64,000 nucleotides of DNA from Bacteroidota bacterium (GTDB lineage Bacteria; Bacteroidota; Bacteroidia; J057; JADKCL01), in assembly GCA_016718825.1 (NCBI GenBank), contig JADKCL010000003.1, positions 296,011 through 360,010 of the forward strand, written 5' to 3'. This document shows positions 1 through 8,397 of this stretch, piece by piece. The notes beneath the pieces were generated by a model that worked only from the letters and a program-made list of their open reading frames with translations, was not told where the DNA came from and made no database searches. The position numbers and the translations under genes are program-made. Every line of letters starts with the position of its first letter. Position 1 is the stretch's first letter.

Positions 1-2092
1 CGCGAATCGTGACCGTATACGTGCCTGCTGTCAAGCCGCCAAAGACATTCGATCCGCCAAACGGACCGGCGTTGAGGCTGTATTGATAAGGTCCTACCCC
101 ACCGGCGGTGGCATTGATCGTGATCGAACCGGTGTTGCCGCCGTTGCAAAGCACATTGACGACAGCCGGTGTGCCGGTGATGGCGGCGGGCTGATTGACG
201 ACAATATTATTGAGCGTGAGCGTACACAAGTTGGCATCCTGAATCGTCACCGAATAGGTACCGGCCGTGAGGCCCGCAAATACGTTGGATCCGCCAAATG
301 GTCCAGCGTTGAGGCTAAATAGGTAGGGTCCAGTTCCGCCGGAGACGGCGTTGATCGTGATCGAACCGGTATTGCCGCCGTTGCAGAGGACGTTCACGAC
401 CGCAGGTGTGCCCGCGAGCGCAGCCGGGGAACTCACCACGATATTGGTCAGGGTGATTGTGCAAAGATTCGCATCGCGAATCGTCACCGTATAGGTTCCC
501 GCACCAAGGCTACCGAAAACATTGGAACCCTGAAATGGACCCGCATTAAGGCTGTATTGGTAAGGTCCTACGCCACCGGAAGTGCCGTTGATGGTGATCG
601 AACCGTTGTTGGAGCCGCAAGTGACGTTGACCACGGCGGGTGTGCCGGTGATCACAGCAGGCTGATTCACAACGATATTCGTCAGTGTGACCGTGCAGAG
701 ATTTGCATCTCGAATGGTGACCGTGTACGTGCCTGCCGTCAATCCACCAAAGACATTCGAACCTTGGAATGGGCCGCCGCTCAAGCTGTATTGGTAGGGT
801 CCGACGCCACCGGCGGTGGCATTGATCGTGATCGAACCGGTGTTGCCACCGTTGCAGAGGACGTTGACAACGGCAGGTGTGCCCGTGATCACAGCAGGCT
901 GATTGACAATGATATTCGTCAATGTCACCGTGCAGAGATTGGCATCGCGAATCGTGACCGTGTACGTGCCTGCTGTCAATCCGCCAAAGACATTGGATCC
1001 GCCAAACGGACCGGCGTTGAGGCTGTATTGATAAGGTCCTACCCCACCCGCGGTGGCATTGATCGTGATCGAACCGGTGTTGCCACCGTTGCAAAGCACA
1101 TTGACGACAGCTGGTGTACCCGTGATGGCAGCGGGCTGATTGACAACAATATTTGTCAAGGTAACTGTGCAAAGGTTGGCGTCCCGAATTGTCACTGTGT
1201 ATGTTCCAGCCGGCAAACCGCCGAAGACATTCGATCCACCAAAAGGACCGGCATTCAAGCTATATTGGTAAGGCCCGACGCCGCCTGCGGTGCCATTGAT
1301 CGTGATCGAACCGGTGTTGCCGCCGTTGCAGAGGACGTTCACGACAGCAGGGGTACCCGTGATTGCTGCCGGCTGATTGACAACAATATTCGTCAAGGTT
1401 ACTGTGCAAAGGTTGGCGTCCCGAATCGTAACTGTGTAGGTTCCAGCAGTCAATCCGCCAAAGACATTCGATCCGCCAAAAGGGCCTGCATTCAAGCTAT
1501 ACTGATAAGGTCCCACGCCTCCGGCAGTGCCATTGATCGTGATCGACCCCGTGTTTCCACCATTGCAAAGGACGTTGACCACGGCGGGAGTGCCGGTGAT
1601 CACAGCAGGTTGGTTGACAACAATATTGGTCAAAATCCGCGTACAGAGGTTGGCATCCCGAATCGTAACGGTGTAAGTACCAGCTGTCAATCCACCAAAG
1701 ACATTCGATCCGCCAAATGGACCTGCATTTAAACTGTATTGATAAGGTCCGACGCCTCCTGTTGTGGGATTGATCGTGATCGAACCGGTGTTGCCGCCGT
1801 TACAGAGGACGTTGACTACCACAGGGGTGCCATTCAATACGGCAGGTTGATTGACGACAATATTGGTCAGGGTGACTGTACAAAGATTGGCATCCCGAAT
1901 CGTCACGGTGTAAGTGCCGGCTGTCAATCCGCCGAAGACATTCGATCCGCCAAACGGACCGGCGTTGAGGCTGTATTGATACGGACCGACGCCACCTGCG
2001 GTACCGTTGATGGTGATCGAACCGGTGTTGCCGCCGTTGCAAAGCACGTTGACGACAGCTGGTGTACCCGTGATGGCAGCAGGCTGGGTCAC
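1..2092 (-). repeat. Nine tandem 237-bp SprB coding repeats
   Basis: The anchor TTGATCG/TTGATGG recurs near 114, 351, 588, 822, 1059, 1296, 1533, 1770 and 2007. The spacing is 237 bp throughout except one 234-bp interval (588 to 822), where one codon is lost in the variant 'CGSNNGSITIN'. Several units are almost identical at DNA level, which suggests recent expansion or gene conversion. The array probably continues past the left edge. Confidence 0.93.
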
Positions 2093-3403
2093 AACAAACG
2101 TATCCTGAGCGGTACAGCCTTCAAATACATCGAAAGTGCGCACGATATAGGTTCCGGCACATAAGCCGGTAATATTATCAGCTCCCGCGATTCCGTTTGC
2201 AGTACGAATCGTAGTGTTACCCGCAGTATTGATCCAGGTATAGTTCCATGGTCCTGTTCCTTGTCCCGTTGCCGTGGCGGTTGCCGTACACGCGCCGTTG
2301 CACAGTACATTCGTATTGGCGATAATTGGTTCAGGACAGCAAGTAATTTGTGCGCTGAAGAAGATATCCGGGTCGTTTTGGCAGGCAATGCTTCCCCAAG
2401 AACCAGATTCGCCGTCTGCCAATGTATTGACACTGATGCTCAAATCGGGGTTGAATCCAGGGATGCCGCAAGCATCCGTCGTGATGCGCCAGCAAAACAC
2501 CCAATCTCCAATTCCCGGAGAGGTTGTAAGGCAGTTGTCTCCGAAGTTGTTGCCAGGGTTTCCATCATTGTTCCGGTCAAAATAGAAGCCGTTTCCCCAA
2601 ACATTTCCAGTTGCTGTACTCGTGCAACCTCCTGGATACCAAGCCCATGTGCCGACCGTTCCATCGCAACTGGATGCAGGAGCTGTCGGGACGATGGTTG
2701 CCGGATTCCATCCTGATCCGAAGGTCAATTCGACACCGTGAAGCCAATTCGCGCTTTGCTGATTCCAGCCGGTTACCGTAAAACAAAAATCCACGACCGT
2801 TCCAGCTTGATAAAAGCCATTCGTAGGCAAAGGGTTCACTGTAAACGTGTGATTGACAAGACATGCTGCGCAGTTATTGTCATTCGAAAGGGTCATTGAG
2901 AAGTTCCCTCGGTCACCAATGTTCCCGCCAGAAATCTGTATGAGATACGTCCCGGGAAGCAACCCAGTGAAGGTCGTTGTCAATGAACTTGCATTGCCAG
3001 TAGCACAACCCATCCCGACAAGTGCACCGCAACCTCCTTGCCAGAGCGCAAAATTGGGGTTGTTAATGCCGCCTGTGATGTTCACGTTGAGTTCCGAACC
3101 CGTCAAAGTCACCTGATACCAAACGTCGGATGCGGGTGAAGCCGTGCTTGCATTTCCCTGCTGACAGCCAAGCATCGAGGGATAAGGACTGCTTGCAGTT
3201 GCAGCAAGATTGGTCGAATTGGTCGTCACGGCCGCGCCAACCCCGCGCGTCGGAATCGGTCCCGCAGTGCAACTTTGCGGTGTTGGCAACGCTCCTATGT
3301 TTTGCGCCGTCGCACAATTGTCATTGGCAGGTTGCGCAAAGGCCAAAGTCCCAACGCAAAGTAGCAATGTTGCAAGAAGGTATTTTAGTCGTCGAATTTG
3401 CAT
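1..3403 (-). CDS. SprB-repeat cell-surface adhesin (partial, C-terminus beyond window)
   Basis: The minus-strand frame is open from an ATG at 3403 to the left edge (about 1134 residues seen), so the 3' end is missing. It starts with a clear signal peptide (MQIRRLKYLLATLLLCVGTLAFAQ). About 410 residues follow that are rich in Asn, Gly and Cys, including a PPC/MAM-like stretch around 'GLLPGTYLIQISGG'. From about residue 438 there are nine near-identical 79-residue repeats with the cores 'NVLCNGGNTGSITIN', 'GGVGPYQYSLNAGPFGGSNV' and 'GTYTVTIRDANLC', the hallmark of SprB repeats. SprB family members are large outer-surface adhesins exported by the type IX system and used in gliding or attachment; that role is inferred here. 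A T9SS sorting domain would be expected at the unseen C-terminus. The small secreted gene upstream ends 27 bases away and probably shares the transcript. Confidence 0.9.
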   Translation of the reverse strand, partial: MQIRRLKYLLATLLLCVGTLAFAQPANDNCATAQNIGALPTPQSCTAGPIPTRGVGAAVTTNSTNLAATASSPYPSMLGCQQGNASTASPASDVWYQVTLTGSELNVNITGGINNPNFALWQGGCGALVGMGCATGNASSLTTTFTGLLPGTYLIQISGGNIGDRGNFSMTLSNDNNCAACLVNHTFTVNPLPTNGFYQAGTVVDFCFTVTGWNQQSANWLHGVELTFGSGWNPATIVPTAPASSCDGTVGTWAWYPGGCTSTATGNVWGNGFYFDRNNDGNPGNNFGDNCLTTSPGIGDWVFCWRITTDACGIPGFNPDLSISVNTLADGESGSWGSIACQNDPDIFFSAQITCCPEPIIANTNVLCNGACTATATATGQGTGPWNYTWINTAGNTTIRTANGIAGADNITGLCAGTYIVRTFDVFEGCTAQDTFVVTQPAAITGTPAVVNVLCNGGNTGSITINGTAGGVGPYQYSLNAGPFGGSNVFGGLTAGTYTVTIRDANLCTVTLTNIVVNQPAVLNGTPVVVNVLCNGGNTGSITINPTTGGVGPYQYSLNAGPFGGSNVFGGLTAGTYTVTIRDANLCTRILTNIVVNQPAVITGTPAVVNVLCNGGNTGSITINGTAGGVGPYQYSLNAGPFGGSNVFGGLTAGTYTVTIRDANLCTVTLTNIVVNQPAAITGTPAVVNVLCNGGNTGSITINGTAGGVGPYQYSLNAGPFGGSNVFGGLPAGTYTVTIRDANLCTVTLTNIVVNQPAAITGTPAVVNVLCNGGNTGSITINATAGGVGPYQYSLNAGPFGGSNVFGGLTAGTYTVTIRDANLCTVTLTNIIVNQPAVITGTPAVVNVLCNGGNTGSITINATAGGVGPYQYSLSGGPFQGSNVFGGLTAGTYTVTIRDANLCTVTLTNIVVNQPAVITGTPAVVNVTCGSNNGSITINGTSGGVGPYQYSLNAGPFQGSNVFGSLGAGTYTVTIRDANLCTITLTNIVVSSPAALAGTPAVVNVLCNGGNTGSITINAVSGGTGPYLFSLNAGPFGGSNVFAGLTAGTYSVTIQDANLCTLTLNNIVVNQPAAITGTPAVVNVLCNGGNTGSITINATAGGVGPYQYSLNAGPFGGSNVFGGLTAGTYTVTIR

Positions 3404-3429
3404 AGCAGAAAACGATTGTTGGGAAAATC

Positions 3430-3807
3430 TCAATGTTTGTAAGTCGCTTGAACCGATTCATAAATCACGCCGGCCGGGTGAATTTCAAATCGGCGATCCG
3501 GATCAAGCGGCGTGTTATCATCCATGGCAAGTGCGCCATTCACCAAACAATTGTTCGTTTGCATTTCAGAAGCTGAAAGCAAATGTACTTCAGCACCATT
3601 GTTGAACAACATAGTGCGGCGAACCGTTTTTTTGCGATACGAATCCAAATTTGCAGCACTAAATGCCGCATCAATCTGCCCAAGGGTGTATGTTCCTGTC
3701 GAAATAACGACGTAGGAACAGTTTCCTTGAGCGTTCATTTTACCGAAACAAAACAGGCCGACAAAGAGCAAGACAAACCAAATGCCTCGAAATTGCATGT
3801 TTTTCAA
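3430..3807 (-). CDS. Small secreted protein of unknown function
   Basis: A 125-residue protein starting with a typical signal peptide (KNMQFRGIWFVLLFVGLF, ending near 'KMNAQ'). The mature part is about 100 residues with two Cys and no family I recognise; it contains 'GTYTLGQIDAAFSAANLDSY', then 'RRTMLFNNGAEVHLLSASEM'. It lies 27 bases upstream of the SprB-repeat adhesin on the same strand, so co-transcription is likely. It may be an accessory or chaperone-like partner of the adhesin, but only the position suggests this. Confidence 0.72.
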   Translation of the reverse strand: MKNMQFRGIWFVLLFVGLFCFGKMNAQGNCSYVVISTGTYTLGQIDAAFSAANLDSYRKKTVRRTMLFNNGAEVHLLSASEMQTNNCLVNGALAMDDNTPLDPDRRFEIHPAGVIYESVQATYKH

Positions 3808-3951
3808 CTTTTTGGGTTCTTTTTTCCGATCCTTTCCCGCTGATGGGACCTACAATAGAATGCAATGTAGAAAAAAAGTCCAAAAAAATAGCGGTCGGCC
3901 GATGACTACATTACGTGGTCTAGATGCGAAAATTGTCGAATTTGCCCGCCG

Positions 3952-4722
3952 ATGGAAGGATACCACTACCTTTTGGCCATTGGAATAGGAATTCTCACTG
4001 GATTTGTCAACACGCTCGCCGGCAGCGGCACCCTTCTGATTACACCCTTTTTTATCTTCCTGGGCCTCCCTGCCGATGTTGCCAATGGCACTAACCGCTT
4101 GGGCATTTTCGCGCAGACGTTGGTCGGCTCATTCATGCTCAAGCGTCAATCCAATGTCAGCCTCAAAGGCTCCGAAATCCTGATCATTCCCTCGATGATC
4201 GGTTCGGTGGGCGGGGCATTGCTTGCGAGCCACCTGAACCCGAAGGTCTTGGAAGGCGTGATTGCAGTCGTGATGTTGTTGATGATCTACCCCATTGCAC
4301 GCAACAGCGAGAAGTGGATGCGGGAAAAAAGCGTCTCCGAGGAATTTCACAGGAAGCCACTGCTGATTGTGATTTTCTTCATCTTGGGCTTCTACGGCGG
4401 ATTCATCCAAGCCGGAACCGGCATTTTCATCTTGAGTGCCATCGTTCTCATTGCCGAACGCAGCCTTCAATACGCCAACCTGCTGAAAAACCTGATCGTG
4501 TTTTTCTTCACCATTCCCGCCCTTGCCATCTATATCTACTACGACGAAATCAACTGGGAAATCGGCTTGGTGGTCATGGTCGCCCAAAGTGCCGGCGCTT
4601 GGTTTGCCGCAAGATTCCTCGGGAAAAGCCCGAAAGCAAATCTGGTGGTGCGGTACCTGCTGATCGTGATTTTGGCTGTGAGCGGGGTGATCATGCTGGT
4701 GAAGCTGTTTCGGGCGATGTGA
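3952..4722 (+). CDS. TauE/SafE family (DUF81) membrane permease
   Basis: A 256-residue, very hydrophobic protein with about eight predicted membrane helices. It has the two-fold repeat typical of TauE/SafE proteins: N-terminal 'GILTGFVNTLAGSGTLLITP' and the matching 'GFYGGFIQAGTGIFILSA' near residue 143. Family members export or import small anions such as sulfite, sulfoacetate or taurine-derived sulfur compounds; the substrate here cannot be read from the sequence. It stands alone and is transcribed away from the small secreted gene. An inverted repeat lies just downstream (4740-4773). Confidence 0.86.
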   Translation: MEGYHYLLAIGIGILTGFVNTLAGSGTLLITPFFIFLGLPADVANGTNRLGIFAQTLVGSFMLKRQSNVSLKGSEILIIPSMIGSVGGALLASHLNPKVLEGVIAVVMLLMIYPIARNSEKWMREKSVSEEFHRKPLLIVIFFILGFYGGFIQAGTGIFILSAIVLIAERSLQYANLLKNLIVFFFTIPALAIYIYYDEINWEIGLVVMVAQSAGAWFAARFLGKSPKANLVVRYLLIVILAVSGVIMLVKLFRAM

Positions 4723-4739
4723 GTTTGGCGGTAGGGCCC

Positions 4740-4773
4740 CTGGTATCTGTCGTTTACCGAAAGCTGATACCAG
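4740..4773. other. Inverted repeat after the TauE-like gene
   Basis: CTGGTATC and GATACCAG form an 8-bp perfect stem with an 18-base loop. No T-run follows, so a terminator role is uncertain. The rest of 4723-4941 shows no gene. Confidence 0.35.
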
Positions 4774-4941
4774 ATGCGCTCGCAGATGTTCTGAATATGG
4801 ACCGATTTAATGTAAGTAGGGCAGAAATAGCGGTCTCCTGAAGAAAATACACTTAGGATCGCGGAAGATGCAACAAAAAAGTTCCTTGGCTCGGTTGATT
4901 TTCAGCTTGAAAAATACTAAAATTGCCTTAAAGGAAGCCAT

Positions 4942-5202
4942 ATGGATTTGAAGTTAAGCAAGACGAAGCTCGAAATCATCAAGAAGGTAGAAGCATCCGA
5001 AAACGGAGCCTTACTAGATTGGATTTTGCAAGAACTGGAATCAGTGCTACCATTCAGCTCCGATCAAATTCAACCCATCACGGAGGAAGAATATCGCACG
5101 GAGGTCGAAATCGGACTGAAATCGGCACGAAAAGGTCCTTTGTACACAAGCCAAGAAATCAGAACTCGCTATGCCAACCGAACCAAATCAACGCCCGCTT
5201 AG
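4942..5202 (+). CDS. Putative antitoxin of a RelE/ParE-type toxin-antitoxin pair
   Basis: An 86-residue, highly charged protein starting MDLKLSKTKLEIIKKVEASE. Its C-terminal half ('EEYRTEVEIGLKSARKGPLY', then 'TSQEIRTRYAN') resembles the toxin-wrapping tail of small type II antitoxins. No definite DNA-binding fold can be named by eye. The call rests mainly on position: it is short, acidic, first in the pair, and overlaps the downstream toxin-like gene by 32 bp, as in parDE/relBE modules. The ATG at 4942 follows an AAAGGAAG stretch that could serve as a ribosome-binding site. Confidence 0.72.
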   Translation: MDLKLSKTKLEIIKKVEASENGALLDWILQELESVLPFSSDQIQPITEEEYRTEVEIGLKSARKGPLYTSQEIRTRYANRTKSTPA

Positions 5203-5494
5203 GGTACAGTGGACCGAAGAAGCCGAGATTGACCTAGACAAGATTTGCGCCTTTCAAGCACTGATTACTTCGCAGTTGGTTGCTGATCAATTGCATAGCA
5301 ATATACTAAATCAAACTGACCAACTTGGATTTTTACCTTATTTGGGAATGAAGGATGTGGTCATTGGAAAAATGGAGGAAAACGTACGCTGCATTCTTCT
5401 AGGCCATTTCCGCGTTGTTTATGAGGTTGCGGAAGAAGAAATCAGAATCCTTCGTGTATTTGATATGAAAAGAAATCCAATCAGCTGGAGCTAA
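5171..5494 (+). CDS. RelE/ParE family toxin
   Basis: A 107-residue protein with the usual pattern of this fold: 'VQWTEEAEIDLDKICAFQAL' near the N-terminus, a central helical part, 'LGFLPYLGMKDVV', then the strand-rich C-terminus 'VRCILLGHFRVVYEVAEEEI' and 'RILRVFDMKRNP'. ParE members poison gyrase and RelE members cleave mRNA on the ribosome; the sequence does not settle which applies. The start overlaps the antitoxin gene by 32 bp. A hairpin at 5502-5532 follows the stop codon. Confidence 0.85.
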   Translation: MPTEPNQRPLRVQWTEEAEIDLDKICAFQALITSQLVADQLHSNILNQTDQLGFLPYLGMKDVVIGKMEENVRCILLGHFRVVYEVAEEEIRILRVFDMKRNPISWS

Positions 5495-5501
5495 TAGCAA
5501 C

Positions 5502-5532
5502 AAAAGAACGCCGCAAAACTGGGCGCTCTTTT
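5502..5532. terminator. Probable bidirectional terminator between the toxin and hom genes
   Basis: AAAAGAACGCC and GGCGCTCTTTT form an 11-bp stem with one mismatch and a 9-base loop. The A-run on one side and T-run on the other would let it work on both strands, which fits the convergent genes. Confidence 0.6.
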
Positions 5533-5561
5533 GGCTTTTACATGAACTTAAACACTAGAAA

Positions 5562-6878
5562 TCAAACCAATACCACCCCTTCTGCTTCCGCTCTCACACT
5601 CACTCTCACACTGTTTTTCTCCTCAGGAAGCAAGGCAAAAAACACATCCTTCCACTTTCCCGCACGTTGCAGGCGCAGGAGCTCACTGAGGCGCACGCGC
5701 CCCGTCAGGTACGCGTATTCACGGCTGCGGAAACTTTCTTCTATCTCAATGAATTGAATCTCACTCAGCACCCCGACATCCGCATACCGGAAATATACCC
5801 GCACCTCAAAGCCCAAATTCAAAGCCGAACCAAGTTTTCCAGCATCTCCCGAGTTGCCCTCTTTGGCTGAATTCACCCCTATCCCTGATTCTCCAAATTC
5901 AGAAAATTCTGCTCCTAGCTCGCGGTATTCATACCCGTACCCATAGCTGATCGCACTCAGGTCGCTCAGCACCGCCGAACCGGTCGGATGGCTACCGGCT
6001 CCCTTGCCGAGCAACATTTGCCCTTCGAGAAAGGCGCCTTCCAAAACGACCGCATTGTACTCTTCTTCAACGGAATACAAACGATGACTAGGTGCCACGA
6101 ATTGCGGCGCCACCACCGCCCTGATTCGGTCTCCATCGGCTGCTGCCCGCGCCACGAGCTTCAATTTCCATCCATTTTCCCTTGCAAAGCGCAGTTCCGG
6201 ATTTCCCAAATTGGAGATGCCAAATGCAGGAATATCCTCCGGTGCCACAATCACCCCGAATGCATGGGCAATCAGAATCGACAATTTGTAGGCCGCATCG
6301 ATGCCTTCGAGGTCCAAACGCGGGTCAGATTCCAGAAATCCTTCGTCGAATGCCAATTCCAAAGCATCCTGAAAACTCAGTCCATCCCGGAAAACCTTGC
6401 TCAGGACAAAATTCGAACTTCCGTTGAAGATGCCTTCGAGGCCCTTGAGCAGGTCATTGTCGTAGTATTCCTCGAGGTTCCGGATGATCGGAATGCTCCC
6501 ACAAGCGGCTGCTTCATATAGGATGGGTAGGCCATGTTTGCGTTGCAAGGCCACCAATTCCGCGAAATGCTCGGCTATCAGGCGCTTGTTGGCCGTGATC
6601 ACGGCTTTTTCGTTTTCGAGGGCGGCTTTGACAATTTCGAATGCTGCGTCGGCATCGTCGGTCAACTCGACAATGACATTGATGTGCGGATCGCGCAAAA
6701 CGATATTGCGGTCGGTCGTGAACAGTTCGGCGGGCAAACTGCGGGCCTTACCGCCATCACGCACAACGATTTTTGAAATATTGGCAGAGATGCCTTTTGC
6801 TTGTTCCAGCGCGGCCACAAACCCTTGTGCCACAGTCCCGAAACCGAACAAGCCGATATTTAAATGTGCTCTTGACAT
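5562..6878 (-). CDS. hom: Homoserine dehydrogenase
   Basis: A 438-residue enzyme reducing aspartate semialdehyde to homoserine, at the branch to methionine and threonine. Visible features: the Rossmann nucleotide loop GFGTVAQG at residues 12-19, 'ITANK' near 94-98, and the catalytic-domain signature 'ESDPRLDLEGIDAAYKLSIL' with D194 and K198. This is a stand-alone enzyme rather than the aspartokinase fusion. The C-terminal third is ACT-like in position but contains an unusual Gly/Ser/Asn-rich insert ('GIGVNSAKEGNSGDAGKLGS'). It is the second gene after the transsulfuration enzyme (59-base gap) and should fall under the same SAM riboswitch. Confidence 0.95.
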   Translation of the reverse strand: MSRAHLNIGLFGFGTVAQGFVAALEQAKGISANISKIVVRDGGKARSLPAELFTTDRNIVLRDPHINVIVELTDDADAAFEIVKAALENEKAVITANKRLIAEHFAELVALQRKHGLPILYEAAACGSIPIIRNLEEYYDNDLLKGLEGIFNGSSNFVLSKVFRDGLSFQDALELAFDEGFLESDPRLDLEGIDAAYKLSILIAHAFGVIVAPEDIPAFGISNLGNPELRFARENGWKLKLVARAAADGDRIRAVVAPQFVAPSHRLYSVEEEYNAVVLEGAFLEGQMLLGKGAGSHPTGSAVLSDLSAISYGYGYEYRELGAEFSEFGESGIGVNSAKEGNSGDAGKLGSALNLGFEVRVYFRYADVGVLSEIQFIEIEESFRSREYAYLTGRVRLSELLRLQRAGKWKDVFFALLPEEKNSVRVSVRAEAEGVVLV

Positions 6879-6879
6879 G

Positions 6880-6926
6880 GAAGTGAAAAGTTAAAAGTGA
6901 TAAGTTAAAAGTGAGAAATAAGGGTT
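6880..6926. repeat. Purine-rich intergenic spacer repeat
   Basis: On the plus strand 'AAGTGAAAAGTTAAAAGTGA' is followed by near-copies of AAGTTAAAAGTGA between the two methionine genes. Similar low-complexity purine tracts occur at 8173-8294 and 21406-21446. This type of spacer is common between Bacteroidota genes. Confidence 0.6.
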
Positions 6927-6937
6927 GAGATGTTTTG

Positions 6938-8170
6938 CTAACGGGCGACAGCGGCATTTTCAATTAGCTTCGCTGAACCCTTCGGGTTTACTGACGTGAT
7001 GTGCTTCGCAGTTCTCAATTCTTCATTCTCAATTATTTCCAGCGCTTGCGCAATATCCTGGATGAGGTCATCGACATGCTCGATGCCGCAGCTGAGGCGC
7101 ACGAGGCTGTCGTTGACGCCTGCGGCTTGTCTTTTGGCGGCAGGCACACTCGCATGGGTCATGGTGGCCGGATGACAAAGCAAACTTTTGACACCGCCGA
7201 GGCTTTCGGCGAGTTTGAAGAGCTTGGTCTGCGTCACGAAGGCCTTGGCCGTTTCCAAGCGGTCGTCCTGAAAGCTCAGGCTCAAAACACCTCCGAACAA
7301 ACGCTGCTGCTGCTTCGCAACTCCATGATTGTGATGGCTTTCCAATCCCGGATAATGCACTTTGGCGACGGCCGGATGGGCTTGCAAAAATTCGGCGATG
7401 GCCTGCGCATTTTGGCTTTGACGCTCGATGCGGAGGTTGAGGGTTTCAATGCCGCGGATGCAAAGCCAGCTGTCAAAGGGGCCCAAAATCGCGCCGGAGG
7501 CATTTTGAATGTATTTGATCTGGGCGGCAATCTCAGGGTCTTTGGCGACCACCAATCCGGCGACGACATCGCTGTGACCGGCTAAATATTTGGTGGCACT
7601 ATGCACCACAATATCCGCCCCCAAATCCAGCGGACGCTGCAAGGCCGGAGACGCGAATGTATTGTCTACCACGAGCAAAGCGCCGTTTGCATGGGCAATC
7701 TTGGCGATTTCGGCGATGTCGCTCACCTTGAGCGTGGGATTCGTCGGCGTTTCCAACCATACAAATTTCGTCTTGCTGCTGATCGCTTCGGCGACATTCT
7801 CCACGGAAGTCGTGTCAACATATTGAATATCAATTCCCAAGCGGCTGTAAATGCCCGTAAAAATGCGGTAAGTGCCACCGTAGATGTCATCGACCGCGAG
7901 CACTTCGTCGCCTGCATTCAGGAGTTTGATGACCGCATCAATCGCCGCCAATCCGCTGCCAAATGCAAATCCGGAATGCCCGCCTTCGAGCTCAGCAATC
8001 AGATTTTCAAGGACTTTCCGCGTCGGATTGCCGGTGCGGCCGTAGTCAAAACCCTGATTCACGCCGGGTGCCTCCTGCACAAATGTAGAGGTCTGATAAA
8101 TGGGAACTGAAATTGCGCCGGTCAATGGATCAACAGGTACAGCATGGATAACTTTTGTGTCAAAATTCAT
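6938..8170 (-). CDS. PLP-dependent transsulfuration enzyme (cystathionine gamma-synthase/lyase type)
   Basis: A 410-residue Cys/Met-metabolism PLP enzyme. It has 'YGRTGNPTR' near residue 43, the PLP-aspartate region 'VVDNTFASPALQRPLDLGAD' and the PLP-binding lysine in 'SATKYLAGHSDV' (K194). MetB, MetC-like and cystathionine gamma-lyase members are hard to separate by eye; the SAM riboswitch and the neighbouring hom favour a methionine-synthesis role. The ATG at 8170 begins the family-conserved part ('MNFDTKVIHAV'). The frame stays open upstream to 8290, but that stretch is spacer-repeat sequence ('NSELRMENF') and was excluded. The C-terminus carries about 28 extra residues ('ENEELRTAKHITS') apparently encoded by the same kind of spacer repeat. 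Confidence 0.93.
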   Translation of the reverse strand: MNFDTKVIHAVPVDPLTGAISVPIYQTSTFVQEAPGVNQGFDYGRTGNPTRKVLENLIAELEGGHSGFAFGSGLAAIDAVIKLLNAGDEVLAVDDIYGGTYRIFTGIYSRLGIDIQYVDTTSVENVAEAISSKTKFVWLETPTNPTLKVSDIAEIAKIAHANGALLVVDNTFASPALQRPLDLGADIVVHSATKYLAGHSDVVAGLVVAKDPEIAAQIKYIQNASGAILGPFDSWLCIRGIETLNLRIERQSQNAQAIAEFLQAHPAVAKVHYPGLESHHNHGVAKQQQRLFGGVLSLSFQDDRLETAKAFVTQTKLFKLAESLGGVKSLLCHPATMTHASVPAAKRQAAGVNDSLVRLSCGIEHVDDLIQDIAQALEIIENEELRTAKHITSVNPKGSAKLIENAAVAR

Positions 8171-8172
8171 AA

Positions 8173-8294
8173 CAATGGAGAATGAAAAATGGAAAATGGA
8201 GAATGGTTTTTTGAAAATTGAAGGATCGAAAAGGCAATGGAAATCCCCGTGGAAATTCTCCATTCTCAATTCTGAATTATCAATTCTCAATTAC
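8173..8294. repeat. Inverted pair of AATTGAGAATGG-type spacer repeats in the met leader
   Basis: On the plus strand, purine-rich copies near 8173-8205 (AATGGAGAATGAAAAATGG) face pyrimidine-rich copies near 8256-8294 (CCATTCTCAATTCTGAATT). The arms can pair into a long imperfect hairpin in the leader RNA, between the riboswitch terminator and the start codon. Confidence 0.6.
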
Positions 8295-8327
8295 CTCCGC
8301 TACCTGTCTTGAATTCTGATTTCCTGC

Positions 8328-8365
8328 AAAAAACAAAAAATCCCTTCCGGCTTTCAGAAGAGATT
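8328..8365 (-). terminator. Intrinsic terminator of the SAM riboswitch expression platform
   Basis: Read on the minus strand, AATCTCTTC and GAAGGGATT form a 9-bp stem (one G-U pair), followed by TTTTTGTTTTTT. It begins about 30 bases after the riboswitch P1 stem, as expected for SAM-dependent transcription termination. Confidence 0.8.
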
Positions 8366-8397
8366 CAGCGTTTTCGCAGATTGGCTTTTAACACCAA

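Noticed and set aside
557..1732. Long plus-strand open frame (391 codons) and similar frames to 2164
   Set aside because: It is antisense to the SprB repeats; the periodic coding strand keeps the opposite frame open. The translation is repetitive and Arg/Asp-rich, unlike real protein.
8171..8290. N-terminal extension of the transsulfuration enzyme
   Set aside because: The frame is open, but it is coded by AATTGAGAATGG spacer repeats; the family sequence starts at the ATG at 8170.
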